A DNA stretch of 64,000 bases from Lineolata rhizophorae (lineage: Eukaryota > Ascomycota > Dothideomycetes > Lineolatales > Lineolataceae), in contig MU001696.1 of assembly GCA_010093515.1 (NCBI GenBank), positions 142,633 through 206,632 on the forward strand, written 5' to 3'. Of this stretch, positions 58,422 to 64,000 are shown piece by piece (positions within the stretch are counted from its first letter, which is position 1; every line of letters starts with the position of its first letter). The notes under the pieces were generated by a model. It saw nothing but the letters and a program-made list of their open reading frames with translations, did no database searches and was not told the origin of the DNA. The translations under genes were made by a program, and so were the position numbers.

Positions 58422-61184
58422 ATGTCGGACTCGAACGTGCGCGACTTCTCTCCCATGCCGCCGGGCCCACAACCGCCTCCTACGATCCGCACGCCCCAGG
58501 ACCCTTCATCCGGCGACGTCGAGAAGCAGGAACAGGGCAGTAGTACCGGTCGACCCCGCGGGGTCAGCATTCAGTCGCCGACGTCACCGACCTCCGGCCG
58601 TGGAGCCGATCGCCTTTCTCTCGACACCCTGCGACGGCGACCGACGCGGTCGAACACGGTCAAGAAATGGGTGGAGCCGGAGCGCACCAACTGGGAGGAG
58701 CCCGGCGCGGAGCCCGGCGTCGACACGCGCAAAGACGCCGAGCCACATCTGCACGAGCTGCACCGCGAGTGCCAGATCAACATCGTCGACATCTCGGAGG
58801 AACAGATCAGGAACACCGAGCTGGAGAACGCGACTCTGGAACCTTTCTTGAGGGAGAAGAAACCCGGCTGGTCGGACTGCCGTTGGATCAATGTCAATGG
58901 CCTGAGTTGGGACGTGATCAAGGCGCTGGGAAACGATCAGAAGCTGCACCAGCTGGCTGTGGAGGACCTGATGAATACCCAGTCGCGGACAAAGGTTGAT
59001 TGGTATCCTGGCCAAGCGTTTAGTAAGTGCAGTGGTTCAATTGCACTTCCCTGCCCGGGAATAGATGCCGGTTTCCATGTGCGAGACACATCGTTTCCCT
59101 GTTTGCTTCTATTGAACCCGGTTCTCGGGGTCATAGGACCTCCGTACCGTTCACCCGTTCAAACTCTGCGGGACCATTTCTGGTAGGCACGCCTGCTAAC
59201 GAGTGAGATTAGTTCTCATGACACTGCAGAAACTAGTTAAAATGAGGACGAGAAAGGGCAGTGATTCCGACAGCGAGTCCGATTCGGATGAAGACCTGGC
59301 GACTTTGGAAAAGCCACGGCATATGATAAAACGCAAGAAGAAGCCTCTCATGGTGAAATTGATGAACAAGTTCCGGAGCACGTATTACTGGGAGAGGCGA
59401 CAGAGGTCCAAGACGTTTTCAGGGGAGAATGCCATGGACCGCGATCCAAAGAGATTCCAACGCTCGTTCACCATGGGAAACTTCGGGGATTTCACCACGG
59501 ATACAATTCGGACTCTTCAGCGATACAGGGGTGGTCCCAACATTGAGCGCACCGAGTACATGGAGCGCAATTCTGCATTATCGGACAGGAATCTGGCCGT
59601 CACTGTGGAGCAAGTCTCGATTTTCTTAAAGGACGACAATACCGTCATTTCATTCTTCGAGCATTCAGCCCTGGATGTTTTCCAGCCCATCTTAAAGCGT
59701 CTACAATCTCACGACACCATCGTACGAAGGACATGTGATGCTAGCGTTTTAGTACAGGCTCTCATTGACACCATTATCGATCTCGCGTTCGCCGCAGTGG
59801 GGGCTTACGAAGACACCATTGGCGATCTCGAGTTGGATGTTTTGACAGACCCGAGCTTGGAGCATTCAAAGCAGCTTTGTAAGTCATTAACGAATCGTGC
59901 TATGAGGCCTATTCCCACCCATCCGTACGTTTTACGATACATAAGTGCGGTCTATAACCCGGTTGCAAGCTTTGGCCATATATATGTGGCTACCGGCATG
60001 TTCCCAGACGTCATAATTGGCCCCGTTCATCCATGCAGCCGCTGCGCAGATCTCTTCGCGCGCCCTTCCATAAATGGCATCTTCATTGTGATTTAAACGA
60101 GGGCAATTTTTCATGCCTCATCGCAATTGCCCTGGATTCGACAAGTGTCAATTGCCAAGCCGCCAGCTCCGTGAACGGCACGGGCTCGTTTTCGATTAAC
60201 TCATCGTGCTGCCAATTGCGCATTTTTGCGGCATCAATTGCTAACGAGAAGTCTCCTTTAGACATCCTCGCGACCGAACTAGCTCTACTCCGGAGCACGA
60301 TCCAGCCAATCGTTGGTATCGTCAATGCGCTGCGCGACCATAAGGGCGAGCCTATAGGTATGTTTCCAACATCAAACAAAAGGGTTGCGCAAATATCACA
60401 TTTCCCGCCGCATTGAGAGCGCCCCGCTTTCCCCGATTCGTATCTCGACGCGCCTCTTATGCGACCCCAGGCCTCGCTCGTTTATTTACCGGCGTCTCCA
60501 ATGCCTAGACTCGAACATCCTCGCCCCGAATTACCCGCACCCGTGTTACGTGATGACCCAGACTAACTAACATTCAATGTCTTCGAATAGGCACGCCAAA
60601 CCCAGGCTCCGACACCCCGAGGGGGTACATGGCGCGGCACTCGTCGATGGCGGTTGGGAGCATCACCATCTCGCCGCTCGCGCACACTTATCTAGGCGAT
60701 GTCGAGGACCACTGCCTCATGATCACGCAGTCGCTCGACCGCATGATGCGCGCCGCTGACAACATGATCGACCTCATATTCAACATGATGGGCTCGTACC
60801 AGAACGAGAGCATGAAGCAGCTAACGGCAGCCACCATCTTCTTCCTACCGCTCACCTTCTTGACGGGGTATTTCGGGCAGAACTTCTCGCGGTTCGACGC
60901 CGTGGACTTGCATAGCGATGTGTAAGTGGGCTGCTTTATTTTCAAACGACTAATTTGGAGATTGCTTAGTTTGGCTAATTTGGATTGCTCCTCTTTTTTT
61001 CCTTTACAGCTTCTTCTGGTACATCGCCATCCCGGTCATGGTCTTGACGGTGCTGATTCTCTGGAACGAGATGATCGTCCGCGTTATCAGCCGCTTCTTC
61101 CAGCGGCGCGAGATCTCGCGGTCGCGCAAGGCGCGTAGCCAGTCCAACGAGCGCGGCAAGAAGGGCCAAAAGAAGCAGAAGTAG
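58422..61184 (+). CDS. CorA-type Mg2+ transporter, Alr/Mnr2-like, with GQN in place of GMN
   Basis: 622 residues from exons 58422-59022, 59213-59878, 60262-60357, 60591-60921 and 61010-61184; all phases agree. The N-terminal cytosolic domain has [40 protein letters not shown] and [20 protein letters not shown], the usual Alr/Mnr2 landmarks. TM1 is the [18 protein letters not shown] segment and TM2 is [18 protein letters not shown]. The signature after TM1 is G-Q-N at residues 550-552, where CorA proteins normally have GMN. I recall GQN in some filamentous-fungal relatives, so it may be a subfamily trait. The tail is strongly basic (Lys/Arg/Gln). Introns of 190, 383 and 233 nt are long for this genome. 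Role: Mg2+ or other divalent cation transport in the plasma or vacuolar membrane, by homology. Confidence 0.88.
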
Positions 61185-63600
61185 AACGGGGCCTAAGCTG
61201 CTTGTTTCTGAAAAGAGTACGCGGGTAAATTTGGAGTGTGAGATAATGATTTTCGATTTGGACTATGTCTTTGATTCTTTGGACATTATTGCATGGACTG
61301 GAGATGATGATTTTCCCAGATTTGGTATCAGGCGGACTTTTTTGCATGTGATGGGTAAAGTGTGCCATCTCAAATAGACCCCGGACGGAAAGGCGGTGGA
61401 CTGCGTTTTATCACTTCGTGTTTGCGTCGATAAGATACGTATGTAGCTTCGGTGTCTCCATTTCTTCCAGCATCCACTATGGAGTACGAGTCAACGACCT
61501 AGCAAACGCAATGCGAACTCTACATTTAATGTATCGGAATCCGAGCCGGCTGGGAACCGGGTTGGGATCTCCCCCGGGAGAAAACTTCGGGTTCGTCTCA
61601 TCGCAAACACTACGTAGTACAATAGCCACTAACAAATCCAAAAAAAGAGCTCCACGATCCCACCCCATTTCAATTTCTTCACGCCGGTCTCACCATTAGC
61701 AACATCACATGTTATCCATCCACCCATCCACAGCCAGACATCTCGCTACCGTCATACATACATACATACATACGTACTAACAGCCCCATTCGCCAAGGAC
61801 CCCCTCCCCCGGACGCAAGCCGTGCATGAGAGCGCGTCCATTGCCCGGGATCAAGCCCGCACCCCCCGCTCCATCCCTCCCTCCTTCACAACGCCCGCTT
61901 TGCTCGGGTAAAATTTAAGGCCGCAGCCATGCGACGGGGAAGCGCACGCGCTTCCCCCCCTATCTATGTGCCGTACACTGCGGGTGGGATGGGGAAAGGC
62001 TTCGCGAACGAGCTGGACGGAGAGAGGGGAGGGCGGGTTGGGTACCCCGCTGTCTGCAAAGACGCGGTGGGATGCGTGCGTGCGGGTGGAGTGGTGTGTG
62101 GATGGAGAGGGTGGATTCGTGCGTCCGGGCAGGGCTGAGCAACGGGAGTGATCAGCTTTGCGGGCGGGGCGAGGCTTTGTGACGGGCGAGGCTTGGGGGT
62201 CCTGGGATGCTGGCGGCTACGGAGGAGAACGTGCGCTTTGTCGTTTTTTTCTTTTTTGTCGCTGCGTTGTTGCCATTTTGTCTTGCAAGACACCTATGGT
62301 TTTCCTATAGGTAACATCGCGGTACATCGGTGCTCGGTTAGGTGCGGCGCAGTACATGCTTGGTTGGCGGCGCGCATCTGTTGGCTCGTTGGTGACGGCT
62401 CGGAGGCTGGCGGCCGGACGTGATTGGAGGGCCCCCGTCAACGCCGCGCTGTGAGGCACGGTCGGCTCCAGAAGTGACTTGCCGCGAGTTGGTCCTGAGG
62501 CTAGCGACAAAGGGCAGCAGCGCGACGGAGAGTGTAAGGTGTCTCGTTGGTTGGCAGAGCGCTTCGTTAGGGGCATTTCCGTTTTGGTTTTGTTGTTGGG
62601 CGTTGTTGGTTGGCTGGGGACTGGACCGGTCCGCTAACCAACTGGTTTCGGAGTTGGGAGGCTGAGAAAGGTAAGGTGTTGGTGGTGAATTCGGACGCAT
62701 TTAGCTTGCTTGCAACTGCAAAAATTACTTTGAACTTTCAGCTGCGCTGGAGATGCTGAAAATGCAGTCAGGTGCGGTAGGTGACTGGCATCTTTATCTT
62801 AATATCTTAAAGCTAGCGCATAATCCTATCGCTTTCTCGGAACCAGAAGCTCCAATGAGACCGTCTAACCGAACTCGTCTCGTTCTCTATGCTACCGATG
62901 AAGACAACTGCGGCGGCGGCGAACCTACATCAATTCCCTCAGTTCCGACTTCCCAAGGACTCCGTCGACCAAGTACGAGCTTTGTTGTGGCGCCGAAGAC
63001 CTTGATTCTCCTTGCATTCGTGATGGTTTGGAGGTATCCGCCAAAGACTTATGTGAAGGCAATCACGATCCCAGTCCATAGCGACATACGATCGGAAACA
63101 ACCTCAAGCTCGACCAACTCGGCTTGAAGGTTAAGCAAATTGATCATTTTCGGCTTCTTAAACGTCCGGAAATAGCAGTCTCCGGGCGAATTCCTCTTAT
63201 GATATTTTAGAAAATTTGCTATCTACTGTGATAGCCACTTTACATTTAACGCAGGGACATCCACCAGTTTGAGTTCAAAAGCTACTGGGCTTGGACGCAT
63301 CCGCAGACGCCAGCGACCATATTCAAGTCCTTTCCAACTACGAATGACGTGGCATTTATTCTAATCCTTCCGCATGACCCTGAATATATCTCCATGCTCT
63401 AGATGGCAGCCACCGGTGCCGAAGCCAGTTTCCTACCAAGTAAACTTATATCGTGAACAGACATACTCGTGCTACGTACCCCTTACCTTCCACGCGCACG
63501 GACCGCCTCGGCCCGGCCGCTCCAGGTAAAGGGGTGCTAGATACACCAATACAACCTACTACTTGTTAGCGTATATATAGTTCCTAGCCGGCAGCATCGC
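61185..63600. other. Gene-free stretch downstream of the transporter
   Basis: The 3' flank of the transporter, then a TACA tetranucleotide repeat near 61753-61774, a GC-rich block around 61800-62200 and mixed sequence. An open frame at 62753-63127 has no domain I recognise and no splice context, so I leave it out. Confidence 0.5.
61753..61774 (+). repeat. (CATA)n tetranucleotide repeat
   Basis: Five uninterrupted CATA units in intergenic sequence. Confidence 0.8.
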
Positions 63601-63639
63601 ACTGAAGTGCGATACTGTGCCAGTCTTTTGGCCAAGTTG

Positions 63640-63935
63640 GTTAGCTACAGGCTAGGGTACGCTAGTCCTAACACAACTCTAATACAAAATTATAATAATA
63701 CTATCACTTTGAAGTTTAATTGTCTACTAATGCTATATAAGAATCTTATAAATCTATTAAAAATTATATAGGAGAAGCTATTAAATAGTATATCTAGGGT
63801 AATAGCTAGAATATTATATATTATTATTATTATTATCTTACACGCCCTTATAAGCTTATACTTATAGGGAGCCTCTATCTATTTTATTTATAGGTGAAAC
63901 CTTCTAAGGAAGAAAACCTATTTTATTTTATCTAA
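63640..63935. other. Extremely AT-rich block
   Basis: About 300 bp made mostly of TATA, TTATAA and ATTATT-type words in an otherwise GC-rich region, with a sharp upstream edge near 63650. In ascomycetes this kind of block is usually a RIP-mutated repeat or transposon remnant; that origin is inference here. No coding potential remains. Confidence 0.6.
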
Positions 63936-63943
63936 CGTAATCC

Positions 63944-63977
63944 ACCACCTAGTGGCCCACACCACCTAGTGGCCCAC
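63944..63977 (+). repeat. Two tandem copies of a 17-bp direct repeat
   Basis: ACCACCTAGTGGCCCAC occurs at 63944-63960 and again, perfectly, at 63961-63977, right after the AT-rich block. Each copy contains the short inverted pair CCAC/GTGG. This could be a transposon edge. Confidence 0.85.
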
Positions 63978-64000
63978 CCAGCCATCCTGACGCGCCCATC

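Noticed and set aside
62753-63127. 124-codon frame near the right end
   Set aside because: No recognisable domain or neighbouring exon; composition not clearly coding.

Overview
This window comes from the nuclear genome of a filamentous ascomycete (Pezizomycotina). The evidence is short spliceosomal introns (mostly 50-110 nt, GT...AG with CTAA-type branch points), GC-rich third positions, pyrimidine-rich leaders and a set of fungal gene families: SamB/Mub1, Ste50, the HAM1-like protein, FEX, Sus1 and PLAC8. The CDC48 sequence is close to what I recall of Sordariomycete CDC48, so I favour that class, but the window alone does not prove it. A 45-base run of N at 30484-30528 marks a scaffold gap. 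I found no intact transposon, CRISPR array, tRNA or rRNA gene.

Layout. 1-9.8 kb: tandem-PH adaptor (+), secreted VWA protein (-) and a DEDDh RNA exonuclease (+) with two GC-AG introns, followed by a tandemly duplicated 3' flank. 10.7-13.6 kb: HAM1-like protein in seven exons (-). 17-24.4 kb: two-domain fluoride exporter FEX (-), divergent from uracil phosphoribosyltransferase (+), then the MAPK adaptor Ste50 (-). 27-30 kb: Sus1 (+) and, just downstream on the same strand, an acidic protein with eight copies of C-x2-C-x6-C-x-C. 31-34 kb: CDC48 (-). 35.5-37.8 kb: a CorA-like protein (-) with six extra membrane helices that look internally duplicated. 38.8-46.7 kb: a dense housekeeping block with a CofD-like protein (+), the AAGAB/Irc6-like adaptin-binding protein (-), SmD3 (-), the Gep4 phosphatidylglycerophosphate phosphatase (+) and a PLAC8 protein (-). 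46.7-54.7 kb: a looser, AT-richer accessory stretch with an orphan frame carrying an apparent frameshift, a DHA2-type MFS pump (+) and a broken membrane-protein gene. 54.7-61.2 kb: SamB/Mub1 MYND protein (-) and a second, Alr/Mnr2-type CorA transporter (+). The last 2.8 kb has no gene and ends in a very AT-rich block next to a 17-bp direct repeat.

Most neighbours are unrelated housekeeping genes, not a pathway cluster. Shared themes are cation or anion transport (FEX, two CorA-type proteins, MFS), ubiquitin/proteasome function (CDC48, Mub1) and RNA metabolism (exonuclease, Sus1, SmD3). The least explained items are the eight-repeat cysteine protein, the CorA-like protein with a duplicated 3-TM tail, and the orphan frame at 48-49 kb. 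Exon joins were worked out by hand from splice signals and reading phase; every multi-exon model except the VWA gene (start missing) sums to a whole number of codons.
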